NCBI GenBank assembly: GCA_046714215.1
Contig: JBKKBM010000144.1
Coordinates: forward strand, 1 to 19,559
From: DATLCI01 sp046714215
GTDB lineage: Bacteria > Acidobacteriota > Terriglobia > Terriglobales > Acidobacteriaceae
Length of the DNA: 19,559 nucleotides
Direction: 5' to 3'
Notes under the pieces: model-generated
What the model was told of the DNA's origin: nothing
The model's input: only the letters and a program-made list of their open reading frames with translations
Database searches by the model: none
Part shown: piece by piece, positions 1 through 9,280 of the stretch
How the letters are laid out: each line of letters begins with the position of its first letter
Position numbering within the stretch: the first letter of the stretch is position 1
Position numbers and translations under genes: made by a program

Positions 1-452
1 TCTTCATGCCCGCCGGCCTCACCGACATCGATCCGGTCAAGCCCTATGGCGACGCTGATGGCTTTGTCCTGCCCGAAGAACACCTCATCAAGGAATCGCA
101 CGAGCAGTTGAAGCGCGACCTGGGCGCCGACCGCGCCAACCAGCTCCGCACCGAACTTGGCTACAACGACCACATGTCCGAACCCATCAAGTCCGAACCC
201 TCCAAGTCCGAACCCATTAAGTCTGCACCCATCAAGTCTGCACCCATCAAGTCTGAACCGCCCGCCAATCAAAACGCCACCGCTGAATCTACCGGTCGCG
301 ATGCCGTCCCTACTCTCGCGTCCGCACCGCCTTCGCTCTCGAAGGGGCACGGATTCATCCGTGCCGAAAAGGCACCTGATGATGCCGGGCTTCAGCCCCT
401 GAGGGAAGAAAACGCAAGGTCCTTCGCGCCAGCATCAAGGCGCTCAGGATGA
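1..452 (+). CDS. C-terminal fragment of unrecognised protein with SEPIK repeats
   Basis: The reading frame is open from the left edge (first complete codon at position 3) to a TGA at 450-452, so this is the end of a gene that starts outside the window; the ATG at 6 need not be its start. I do not recognise the family. Residues encoded by about 6-170 look like a normal soluble domain end (acidic/basic mix, helical stretch around KRDLGADRANQLRTELG). From 177 a pentapeptide repeat follows (SEPIK, SEPSK, SEPIK, SAPIK, SAPIK, SEP), then a low-complexity Ala/Pro/Ser stretch. The last ~35 residues are a translation of a hairpin-rich dispersed repeat (344-449), so the real C-terminus may have been extended by repeat insertion or loss of an earlier stop. 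Coding status of the first part is likely; function is unknown. Confidence 0.6.
   Translation, partial: FMPAGLTDIDPVKPYGDADGFVLPEEHLIKESHEQLKRDLGADRANQLRTELGYNDHMSEPIKSEPSKSEPIKSAPIKSAPIKSEPPANQNATAESTGRDAVPTLASAPPSLSKGHGFIRAEKAPDDAGLQPLREENARSFAPASRRSG
177..260 (+). repeat. 15-bp tandem repeat, about 5.6 copies, inside the CDS
   Basis: Units start at 177, 192, 207, 222, 237 and 252 (the last is partial). Each unit encodes S-(E/A)-P-(I/S)-K. The two copies at 222-236 and 237-251 are identical; the others differ at one to three bases. The unit is a multiple of three, so copy number can change without breaking the frame. Confidence 0.93.
344..449. repeat. Hairpin-rich dispersed (REP/BOX-like) element
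   Basis: Several short inverted repeats are packed together: a perfect 8-bp stem with a TTCA loop at 346-365 (GGCACGGA/TCCGTGCC), a small GGGC-TTCA-GCCC hairpin just after it (about 388-399), and a GCGCC/GGCGC hairpin at 426-443 with outer TCCT/AGGA pairing (420-423, 446-449). The first gene's reading frame runs through all of it and stops just after the last hairpin. From memory, strings of this type are common between genes in acidobacterial genomes; the family name is not verified here. Confidence 0.6.
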
Positions 453-458
453 CAAGGT

Positions 459-492
459 TGGGGTTTTCGGTGGAAGCACTGGCCTTCAAGGC
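459..492 (+). repeat. Dispersed intergenic element, copy 1
   Basis: Starts TGGGGTTTTCGGTGGAAGCA and continues into TGGCCTTCAAGGC. A related copy lies at 6506-6540 (TGGGGTTTCGGTGGGAGAGC, then ATGGCTTTAGCCATG). Both sit directly after a + strand stop codon in a convergent gap (stop at 452 here, stop at 6483 there). Only two copies are visible, so the boundaries are approximate. Confidence 0.5.
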
Positions 493-560
493 AAAGGCAA
501 ACTGTGCCACACGTGAGTCAAGAGCCAATGGCCTTTACGCTGCCTGCATGGCAAATGCCT

Positions 561-1850
561 TTACGGCGTAATGGTCACGAACACGGGCTTCATGCGGCAG
601 CCGCCTGGGGTCGTATTCACGCACGTTCCCGGCGCAGTGGGCGCAGCCAACGTGGTCATGAAGTGGTCAGAAGTGCGGATGGTGACAATGGCGCTGGCGT
701 CGGGATTGGTGGCCGTCACGGGGTCGAGATCGGCCAAGCCGACCACCACTTTCGTGCTGTCGGCACTGGCGGCGATGGTCGTAGGGCGGAGTCCCATCGC
801 CAGCGTGGTCTGCACCGCGAGCGATAGTCCGCTGACGACGCTTACCGAATTCGATCCGGCGTTCGCGACGTAGATGCGGGTGCCATCGGCCAGCGGCGCG
901 AGCGAGACGGGGCTACTGCCCACGGTGATGGTGGTAGACGCTAGGAAACAGTTGGTCGTACATGCCGGCGTGCTGGTAGCGGTGGAATTGGGGTCCGCGT
1001 TGATTGCGGTGACGGTGTTGCCGCCGGCGTTGGCGACGTACACGCGGAGATTCTTGGCGTCGAAGGCGGCGAAGATGGGTGTAGTGCCGACGGCGACGGT
1101 GTTAATGACGGCGTCAGTGGCCGTGTCGATCACGGAGACGTTGTTCGATCCGCGATTCAACACGTACACATGCTTCCCGTCGGCGCTGGCCACCACGAAC
1201 GACGGCGTCGTTCCCACCGGGATGGTGGCGGCGACGGTGATGTCCTGTGTGCGGATCACGCTCACGTCGTTCGATCCCTGATTGGCGACGTAGACTTTGG
1301 TCAGATTGGGCAACACGACGATGGCAGCCGGCGCCGTCCCCACCGGAACCTGGGCTTGGACGCCCGACTGACCGGGCGACAACAACGCCACCGTATTTAA
1401 TCCTGACAGGGCAACGTACACCACGCCCGAAATGGCGAAGATGTAGGACGGTGCTGAGTTGTCCGGTAACGTGGTCACTAACGGCAGATTCGGAGAAACC
1501 GGTTGGTCGAAGGTGGAGTACGCGGTCACGCTCGGCTTACCTGAACCCAGGGCGCGGTTGGCGACGAACGTCACCGAGCCGCCGGGAATGAACGCGGCAT
1601 GCACCGGATCCTGGCCGAGTGGCACCTGCCCCGCGTTGGTGTCACCGGAGATGTTCACGTGGGTAGCGGCGCCGTCCGCAGAGCCGGCGGCCGAGCCCAT
1701 GGAGGAAACAACGATGGCGTGGCGCCGCGCCTGTGGGTCACCACCCCCGGACGAGGTCGGCGTGGCGATGGGGCGGAAGGTCTCTCCGCAAGCGCTGAGA
1801 TATAGGACTGAGGCAACGGCCAGAGCCGTGGCCCGGAAACGCAATGTCAT
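561..1850 (-). CDS. YVTN-family beta-propeller lipoprotein
   Basis: A 429-residue exported protein. The ATG at 1850 is preferred over the in-frame ATG at 1880 because AGGAG lies 5 nt upstream of it and because it places a lipoprotein signal at the very N-terminus: Arg at positions 4 and 6, a hydrophobic stretch, and lipobox L-S-A-C with Cys21. The mature part carries blades of about 42 residues with the recurring core VYVANxGSNxVSVI, ending each time in a strand like TIPVGTTP, as in the YVTN/surface-layer beta-propeller family (LpqB/YncE-like folds). One blade has an insert with a CxxxC pair (PACTTNCF), and a second Cys pair lies near the C-terminus, possibly disulfides. Probable role: an outer-membrane or periplasmic binding or scaffold protein; the ligand is unknown. 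Divergent from the DUF92 gene. Confidence 0.85.
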   Translation of the reverse strand: MTLRFRATALAVASVLYLSACGETFRPIATPTSSGGGDPQARRHAIVVSSMGSAAGSADGAATHVNISGDTNAGQVPLGQDPVHAAFIPGGSVTFVANRALGSGKPSVTAYSTFDQPVSPNLPLVTTLPDNSAPSYIFAISGVVYVALSGLNTVALLSPGQSGVQAQVPVGTAPAAIVVLPNLTKVYVANQGSNDVSVIRTQDITVAATIPVGTTPSFVVASADGKHVYVLNRGSNNVSVIDTATDAVINTVAVGTTPIFAAFDAKNLRVYVANAGGNTVTAINADPNSTATSTPACTTNCFLASTTITVGSSPVSLAPLADGTRIYVANAGSNSVSVVSGLSLAVQTTLAMGLRPTTIAASADSTKVVVGLADLDPVTATNPDASAIVTIRTSDHFMTTLAAPTAPGTCVNTTPGGCRMKPVFVTITP

Positions 1851-2014
1851 TCCTGCTCCTGCCGGGTTCCCGGCCAGCATGATGGCTTATGAATCGTAAT
1901 CTCTTGATTGTAAACCATCCGGCGCCGGAATCTGGAGCCCGGCAAGGCGGTCTGGTAGGATGCCGAGCGGTCAGTTCAAAAGCTGTATTCAAGGCTGACT
2001 TCATTCGAAACTCG

Positions 2015-2791
2015 ATGAATCCTCGCCTGATATTCCGGCTCAAACCCAGCGACGCGATGGCCTTGGCAGCGTTGGCGCTATTGCTGTTGTTTTGGCACTG
2101 GCACCACTTAGCCTGGCGCGAGGCTCTTCTGGTGACCGCAGTTTTTGCCCTCGGCGGCTGGCTGCTGCGCGGCGTCAGCATCACGGGCGCCATCGCCGGC
2201 GGCATAGTCGCGTTCATACTCTATGTGGTCGGCGGACGACGCATGTTCGCCATGCTCTTCACCGTCTTCGTGCTCACGCTGCTAGCGACTTTCGCCGGTC
2301 GCAACCGCAAACAATCGTTGGGATTATCCGAACCCCGCAGCGGACGCTCCGCCGCGCAGGTAGCTGCAAATCTTTTCGTTGCGGCGGCGGCGCTGGTGCT
2401 GCTGCCCCGCAGCGTGGCTGTGGTGGTGGCGATCGCCGCGCTGTGTGAAGCCGCGGCAGACACCGTCTCCAGCGAGATCGGCCAGGCCTTCGGTCAGCAA
2501 ACGTATCTCGTGACTACACTGCATCCCACCGCACCCGGGACCAATGGCGGCGTCAGTGTAGTGGGAACGCTGGCGGGGGTCGGCGCGGCGGCCACCGTCG
2601 CTGGGGCAGGGTTGTTGCTGCTTCTGCCTCCGCAGCAAGCCGCTCTAGCCGCAGTCGCTGGAGTCGCAGGAATGTTGACCGACAGCCTGCTCGGAGCGAC
2701 GCTCGAGAATCGGGGCTACCTGAATAATGATGGGGTGAATGTGTTAGGGACGGCGACAACGGCGGGGGTGGCGCTGGCTTGGCTGGTTTAG
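2015..2791 (+). CDS. DUF92 (TMEM19/VTE6-like) integral membrane protein
   Basis: 258 residues from the ATG at 2015. The frame stays open back to 1889, but that extension is not hydrophobic and looks non-coding; no strong Shine-Dalgarno is visible at either start. Almost the whole protein is hydrophobic (about 6-7 membrane helices). DUF92 signatures are present: EAAADTVSSEIGQ in the middle, GTNGGVSVVGTLAG further on, and near the end DSLLGATLENRG followed by NNDGVNVLGT. The family includes plant VTE6, a phytyl-phosphate kinase, so a role in polyprenyl/phytyl phosphate activation using a CTP-type donor is possible for the bacterial members but not shown. The gene stands alone, divergent from the lipoprotein and convergent with fabH. 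Confidence 0.85.
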   Translation: MNPRLIFRLKPSDAMALAALALLLLFWHWHHLAWREALLVTAVFALGGWLLRGVSITGAIAGGIVAFILYVVGGRRMFAMLFTVFVLTLLATFAGRNRKQSLGLSEPRSGRSAAQVAANLFVAAAALVLLPRSVAVVVAIAALCEAAADTVSSEIGQAFGQQTYLVTTLHPTAPGTNGGVSVVGTLAGVGAAATVAGAGLLLLLPPQQAALAAVAGVAGMLTDSLLGATLENRGYLNNDGVNVLGTATTAGVALAWLV

Positions 2792-2818
2792 GCTAAAGCC
2801 AACTCGTAAGAATGTGCC

Positions 2819-2841
2819 CGACTCGCTGGCGGAGCGAGTCG
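2819..2841. repeat. Perfect 9-bp stem hairpin
   Basis: CGACTCGCT (2819-2827), loop GGCGG, AGCGAGTCG (2833-2841). First of three hairpins in the 170-bp convergent gap between the DUF92 gene and fabH. It may serve as a transcription end or be part of a dispersed repeat; no T-run follows on the + strand. Confidence 0.7.
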
Positions 2842-2849
2842 AAGACGCA

Positions 2850-2865
2850 CAGCCAAGGATGGCTG
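2850..2865. repeat. 6-bp stem hairpin
   Basis: CAGCCA (2850-2855), loop AGGA, TGGCTG (2860-2865). Second hairpin of the cluster between the DUF92 gene and fabH. Followed by a degenerate stretch with a weak TCTCG/CGAGA pairing (2897-2901, 2909-2913) that resembles the 420-449 element. Confidence 0.55.
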
Positions 2866-2930
2866 GGCCACACGCATAACACCGAAGGTAGGGGTCTCTC
2901 GCTACGCTCGAGATGTAACAAAGCAGGACC

Positions 2931-2952
2931 GCACAGGCTGAGAAGCCTGTGC
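2931..2952. repeat. Perfect 9-bp stem hairpin just downstream of fabH
   Basis: GCACAGGCT (2931-2939), loop GAGA, AGCCTGTGC (2944-2952). It begins about 10 bp beyond the fabH stop codon on the minus strand, the usual place for a transcript end, but no good T-tract follows on that strand (GGTCCTGCTTTG). It could be a weak terminator, an mRNA-stabilising 3' hairpin, or a dispersed repeat. Confidence 0.65.
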
Positions 2953-2961
2953 CCCAAAATC

Positions 2962-3966
2962 CTAATCCGTGCCCCAGCGCAGCAGCGTAGCGCCCACGGT
3001 GAAGCCCGCGCCCACTGAAGCCAGCAACACCAGACTTCCCTTCCTCAACTTGCCTTGCTCCACCGCCGTGCCCATGGCCAGCGGAATCGTCCCGGCGGTG
3101 GTGTTGCCAAACTCGCCGATATTGATGATCACTTTTTCTTCGGGCATGCCCAAACGCTCCGCCGCCGACATGATGATGCGACGGTTCGCTTGATGCGGGA
3201 TGAACACATCCACATCGCTCCCCGTCAGGCCGTTGCGCGTCAGCAACTTCTCTGAGACTTCCGCCATCTTCCGTACCGCATATTTGAAAACCGCTTGTCC
3301 ATCCTGATGGACGTAATGCAACTTCTTGTCCACGGTCTCATGCGATGGCGGCATCCGGCTCCCACCGGCGGGCATGTACAACGAGTTCCCTCCCGAGCCA
3401 TCCACCTCATGCAGGAAATCAATGAAGGTGTTCCCGTCGCCATCGGCGGCGGGTTCGATGAGCACCGCGCCCGCACCATCGCCAAAGATCACGCAGGTGG
3501 CGCGGTCCTGATAATTGATGATGGAAGACATCTTGTCCGCGCCGATGACCAGCACCTTTTTATGCGCGCCCGTCTGGATGAATTGCACGCCGGTTTGGAG
3601 CGCGTAGAGGAATCCCGAGCACGCGGCGGAAACGTCAAAGCCCCACGCACCTTTGCAACCCAGTTTGTCCTGCACCAGGCACGCGGTCGACGGAAACAGC
3701 ATGTCCGGGGTCACCGTCGCCAGGATGATGGCATCGATCTCCTCCGGCGCCACGCCATGCTTTTCCAGCATAGGGCGAGCCGCCTCTACCGCCAGATCTG
3801 ACGTCGCCACGCCATCTTCGGCGATGTGGCGCTGCTTGATCCCGGTCCGTTCCATGATCCAGGTGCTGGTGGTGTCGACGATTTTTTCCAAATCTTCGTT
3901 GGTCAGCAGGCGGGGGGGCACATACGTCCCTAAAGCGGTGACTTTGGCCCCGATCAGCGATTTCAA
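2962..3966 (-). CDS. fabH: 3-oxoacyl-ACP synthase III (KAS III)
   Basis: Condenses acetyl-CoA (or a branched primer) with malonyl-ACP to start fatty-acid synthesis in the cytoplasm. Read from the TTG at 3966 the product is 334 residues, a normal FabH length. This start has GAGGGAG 8 nt upstream and gives an N-terminus (LIGAKVTALGTYVPPR) typical of the family. The ATG at 4059 would add 31 non-homologous residues and overlap the SRP RNA gene, so it is rejected. The catalytic triad is visible: Cys116 in DVSAACSGF, His258 in FIPHQANRR, Asn288 in GEFGNTTAG. Also present are the substrate-binding WIMERTGI segment and the glycine-rich SVGAGFTVG end. Unlike many genomes, no plsX or other fab genes adjoin it; it follows the SRP RNA gene on the same strand and could be partly read from that promoter. 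Confidence 0.95.
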   Translation of the reverse strand: MKSLIGAKVTALGTYVPPRLLTNEDLEKIVDTTSTWIMERTGIKQRHIAEDGVATSDLAVEAARPMLEKHGVAPEEIDAIILATVTPDMLFPSTACLVQDKLGCKGAWGFDVSAACSGFLYALQTGVQFIQTGAHKKVLVIGADKMSSIINYQDRATCVIFGDGAGAVLIEPAADGDGNTFIDFLHEVDGSGGNSLYMPAGGSRMPPSHETVDKKLHYVHQDGQAVFKYAVRKMAEVSEKLLTRNGLTGSDVDVFIPHQANRRIIMSAAERLGMPEEKVIINIGEFGNTTAGTIPLAMGTAVEQGKLRKGSLVLLASVGAGFTVGATLLRWGTD

Positions 3967-3974
3967 AGCAGCGT

Positions 3975-3981
3975 CTCCCTC
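3975..3981 (-). promoter_or_regulatory. Ribosome binding site that fixes the fabH TTG start
   Basis: GAGGGAG on the minus strand, 8 nt before the TTG at 3966. No comparable site precedes the upstream in-frame ATG, which lies inside the SRP RNA gene. Confidence 0.75.
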
Positions 3982-4037
3982 TGAGTGATTAGGACGTCGA
4001 TTGAAGTTGAAGGAACTGTCCCGGGCAGGTAAGTAAG

Positions 4038-4135
4038 TACCGGGGAGCCCACTGCGCACGCAACTGGCCCGTTACCGTTGCTTCCTTCCGGACCTGGCGG
4101 GATTGGCGGGATTGCGTCGCGTGGGACCCGGCCCT
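4038..4135 (-). ncRNA. ffs: Signal recognition particle RNA (4.5S, bacterial small type)
   Basis: The minus strand carries the hallmark apical loop of SRP RNA, GGTCCGGAAGGAAGCA (GGAA tetraloop and the Ffh-binding asymmetric loop) around 4078-4094, followed by ACGGTAACGG. The flanks pair to make the long stem: 5' CCGGGTCCCACGCGACGCAA pairs, with small bulges, with 3' TTGCGTGCGCAGTGGGC then TCCCCGG. About 95-98 nt fits the small bacterial SRP RNA without the Alu domain. Its product binds Ffh to target membrane proteins. A -10 box lies at the right distance upstream. The ends are estimated to within a few bases. Confidence 0.93.
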
Positions 4136-4138
4136 TTG

Positions 4139-4144
4139 ATAATA
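4139..4144 (-). promoter_or_regulatory. Probable -10 box of the SRP RNA gene
   Basis: TATTAT on the minus strand, placing the transcription start at about 4132-4134, where the folded SRP RNA begins with GGG. No convincing -35 hexamer is seen at 16-18 bp upstream. Confidence 0.5.
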
Positions 4145-4209
4145 CCACTGGACACGGGCGCATCCGCCCTGCCCGCGGCTACAATGTTCGGAACCCGTCT
4201 TGGGAAACC

Positions 4210-6483
4210 ATGGCAAGTACCGCACAGATCCGGCGCCCTGAGCCTGACCCGCTGCGCACCAGCGTGGAGCGCTACTACGCTTACTCGCTCTTCGCCATGA
4301 TCATGACCGCCTTCGTCACGCTGGCCGGCACCGGCAAGCTCGACCCTTTGTCGCTCATATTTGTTTTCGGCGCTCTCGGGCTGCGCGCCTACCATCTTGC
4401 CACTGGCCGCCAACTTACGCTCACGGTGAAGACCACCACGCGGCTGACCATTGCGTACGTCTTCTTCTACGCCCTCGATTTCTTTTTTCTCTCCGCCAGT
4501 TTCGTCACCGCCACCGTCCACTTGGTGCTCTTCATCATGGTGGTAAAGATGTTCTCGATGGAGCGCCAGCGCGACGACGTCTACCTCGCCGTGATCTCTT
4601 TCCTCATGGTCCTGGCGTCGGCCATCCTGACCGTCGACAGTTTCTTCTTCCTCGCCTTCACGCTCTTCCTACTGTTGACTGTCACCACGTTCATCACCAT
4701 GGAGATGCGGCGCTCGTTGCGCGCCATGGATCCAGCGGCCCCGGCGACTCCTGTCGATCCCTCGAAGCAGCCTTCGGTCGCAGCTGAATCCGTCTCCCGC
4801 GCCTTGGGCACCCACATGGTTACCTCCGGCCTAACGCCCGCGCAACGCCTGGCGCGGTCGCTTTCCGGGTCGGCTGTGGTGCTGGTCGTCACCATCGTGC
4901 TGGGCGCGGTGGCGGTCTTCTTCATCCTGCCTCGCGTCTCCAGCGGATACCTCAGCCGCTTTGCCAGCCGCAGCGCTTACGTCTCCGGCTTTGGCGACAG
5001 TGTCCAACTCGGTGAGATCGGGCGGATTCAGCAATCGGACGATGTGGCGATGCATGTGCAATTCCCGCCCGGCACCAGGGTGCCGGTTGACTTGAAATTC
5101 CGCGGCGTGGGACTCGATCGCTTCGACGGCAAACGCTGGACCAACACCCAGCGCACCTACGGCCAGCAGACGCCCACCCTCAATTTCGATACCTCTGGCA
5201 TGCACCAGTTCCTGACCGGATTGGAGAGTTGGCCGAGCGCAGGAAGAGCGCAGAGCATCCAGTACCGCGTGATGTTGCAGCCCCTGGGCACCAGCTACTT
5301 CTTTCTCATCCAGACGCCGGCGAATCTGGGATCAGACATCCGACGCTACGGCATTGAGCGCAATGGCGGCATCACTTCGCAGGACCCTACCCGGCAGATC
5401 CGCATTTACTCCGGGCGGTCAGAGTTGCGCACGCCGGATCCGGCGTTGGCGACGGCCTTTCCTGAGGTGATGCCCCCGACCTTTGCCCCCTATCTTGCTT
5501 TGCCCCCGATGGATCCGCGCATCGGCCGATTGGCGGAAGAGATCACCCGCAACCAGGCAACGCCCTTGGCCAAAGCGGCCGCGCTCGAAGCTTTCCTCCA
5601 GACTAACTTCCAATACAGCCTGCAGATGTACACTCCCGAAGGTTCAGACGCGCTTGCGTATTTCCTCTTCACCCGCAAGCAGGGACACTGCGAATACTTT
5701 GCCTCGTCTATGGCGGTGATGCTGCGCACGCTCGGCATCCCGGCGCGCATCGTCAATGGCTTCCGCAACGGAGAACTGAATGACATCACCGGCAGCTACG
5801 TGGTGCGCGCCCGCAATGCCCATTCCTGGGTTGAGGCTTACATCCCGGGCTTTGGCTGGGCCACTTTTGATCCCACCCCCGCCGCCGACGCCACGCCCGG
5901 CGCCACCGTCTACTCCCGCATGCTCCTCTACGTAGAAGCGATGCGTGAGTTCTGGAGCGAGTGGGTCATCAACTACGACTTCTCCCACCAGAACGACCTC
6001 ACCACCTCCACCGTGAGTTCCACCCGCCAGCTCTTTGACAGCTCGCGCATCTATCTCCGGGAAAAATACGAAACCTTACTCAAGAAGTTGAAACGCACGG
6101 AGGCGTCCGTCCTGACCCAGCCACGCCAGTTGGGCACCCGCATCGTCGTCATTTTGGTCGCGCTGTTGTTGCTTCTGAATTCGCGACGACTCCTGCGCAT
6201 GTGGCGCGAGCGACGCCTGGCCGCAAGTCCCGACCGGGCGCCCCGCATGGCTGCCAGCATCTGGTACGAACGCTTGCTGCGGCTGTTGGGACGTCGCGGC
6301 ATGGCGAAGAAGCCTTCGCAGACGCCCACCGAATTCGTCGCGACCATCGCCGATCTCAGGGTGCAAGGCAGGGTCGCCGGCTTCACCGGACACTATGAGC
6401 GCGCCCGCTTCGGCGGGTCCAGCGAAGACGCTGCGAAACTGCCGGAACTGTACGCCGAGGTGGAAGAAGTGCTGAAGAAGTAG
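4210..6483 (+). CDS. TgpA-like membrane-anchored transglutaminase
   Basis: 757 residues from the ATG at 4210 (MASTAQIRR). An upstream in-frame ATG at 4078 is rejected because it lies inside the SRP RNA gene on the other strand and adds unrelated sequence. Architecture: N-terminal multi-helix membrane domain (roughly residues 20-165 and another helix near 220-240; DUF3488/TgpA-N type), a periplasmic part, a transglutaminase-like core, then one more helix near 645-665 and a cytoplasmic tail containing a DUF4129-like segment (TPTEFVATI). The catalytic triad is intact: Cys494 in GHCEYFA, His538 in NAHSWVEAY, Asp554 in FDPTP. Family members act on periplasmic proteins or peptides; the substrate is unknown. 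TgpA genes usually follow MoxR ATPase and DUF58 genes, but here the gene is isolated. A TACAAT at 4180-4185 could be its -10 box, without a well-spaced -35. Confidence 0.9.
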   Translation: MASTAQIRRPEPDPLRTSVERYYAYSLFAMIMTAFVTLAGTGKLDPLSLIFVFGALGLRAYHLATGRQLTLTVKTTTRLTIAYVFFYALDFFFLSASFVTATVHLVLFIMVVKMFSMERQRDDVYLAVISFLMVLASAILTVDSFFFLAFTLFLLLTVTTFITMEMRRSLRAMDPAAPATPVDPSKQPSVAAESVSRALGTHMVTSGLTPAQRLARSLSGSAVVLVVTIVLGAVAVFFILPRVSSGYLSRFASRSAYVSGFGDSVQLGEIGRIQQSDDVAMHVQFPPGTRVPVDLKFRGVGLDRFDGKRWTNTQRTYGQQTPTLNFDTSGMHQFLTGLESWPSAGRAQSIQYRVMLQPLGTSYFFLIQTPANLGSDIRRYGIERNGGITSQDPTRQIRIYSGRSELRTPDPALATAFPEVMPPTFAPYLALPPMDPRIGRLAEEITRNQATPLAKAAALEAFLQTNFQYSLQMYTPEGSDALAYFLFTRKQGHCEYFASSMAVMLRTLGIPARIVNGFRNGELNDITGSYVVRARNAHSWVEAYIPGFGWATFDPTPAADATPGATVYSRMLLYVEAMREFWSEWVINYDFSHQNDLTTSTVSSTRQLFDSSRIYLREKYETLLKKLKRTEASVLTQPRQLGTRIVVILVALLLLLNSRRLLRMWRERRLAASPDRAPRMAASIWYERLLRLLGRRGMAKKPSQTPTEFVATIADLRVQGRVAGFTGHYERARFGGSSEDAAKLPELYAEVEEVLKK

Positions 6484-6505
6484 CCTGCGGCGATCTAACT
6501 ATTCC

Positions 6506-6540
6506 TGGGGTTTCGGTGGGAGAGCATGGCTTTAGCCATG
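6506..6540 (+). repeat. Dispersed intergenic element, copy 2, with palindrome
   Basis: Similar to 459-492 (see that entry). The right part is an almost perfect palindrome, CATGGCT-TT-AGCCATG, at 6525-6540. It lies 22 bp after the transglutaminase stop and may help end that transcript. Confidence 0.5.
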
Positions 6541-6576
6541 CGACGCTTTGCTTTCGTTGATAGCCGACAGCCCCAA

Positions 6577-6610
6577 CAAAAATGCCGCCCCTTTACGGAG
6601 CGGCATTTTG
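6577..6610 (-). terminator. Rho-independent terminator of the pyrophosphatase gene
   Basis: Ten-base-pair stem AAAATGCCGC (6600-6609 read on the minus strand) pairing with GCGGCATTTT (6579-6588), with the pairing extending past one mismatch towards a short loop. On the minus strand the right arm runs into a T-run (TTTTTG). It starts 15 bp after the hppA stop codon. In the other direction the stem also ends in TTTT, so it may act on both strands. Confidence 0.85.
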
Positions 6611-6624
6611 CCCGACCAGAAACC

Positions 6625-9102
<2,478 letters not shown>

Positions 9103-9230
9103 GTAATTCCTCCGAAGAGTTGGGAAAAATGTATGTAAATTACTTGGGTCAGGTATGGTCCCTGCTCCGCGCTTCTACGCCAACCCGTTCGTAAAGGAAG
9201 GATTTAGGTTTGGCCGCGTCAAAAGACCGT

Positions 9231-9250
9231 CGCCGGCGGTTTATCCGGCG
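9231..9250 (-). terminator. Possible weak terminator after the phosphodiesterase gene
   Basis: CGCCGG (9231-9236) and CCGGCG (9245-9250) form a 6-bp stem. On the minus strand it is followed by ACGGTCTTTTGA, a modest T-run. It lies 31 bp past the phosphodiesterase stop. The rest of the 178-bp gap (9103-9280), which must hold the hppA promoter, shows no box I would defend. Confidence 0.3.
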
Positions 9251-9280
9251 TATATACAACTCATTTTTATAGCATCTGCC

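Noticed and set aside
3967..4059. N-terminal extension of fabH to the ATG at 4059
   Set aside because: Overlaps the SRP RNA gene and has no homology to FabH N-termini; the TTG at 3966 has a good ribosome site.
4149..4185. Promoter for the transglutaminase from TGGACA (4149-4154) and TACAAT (4180-4185)
   Set aside because: The spacer would be 25 bp, too long for a sigma-70 promoter; only the TACAAT may be real.
4078..4209. N-terminal extension of the transglutaminase to the ATG at 4078
   Set aside because: Encoded opposite the SRP RNA gene and its promoter; the ATG at 4210 gives a sensible protein.
9103..9280. Riboswitch or conserved leader upstream of hppA
   Set aside because: Apart from one short hairpin close to the preceding gene's end, I see no multi-helix arrangement or known aptamer core.
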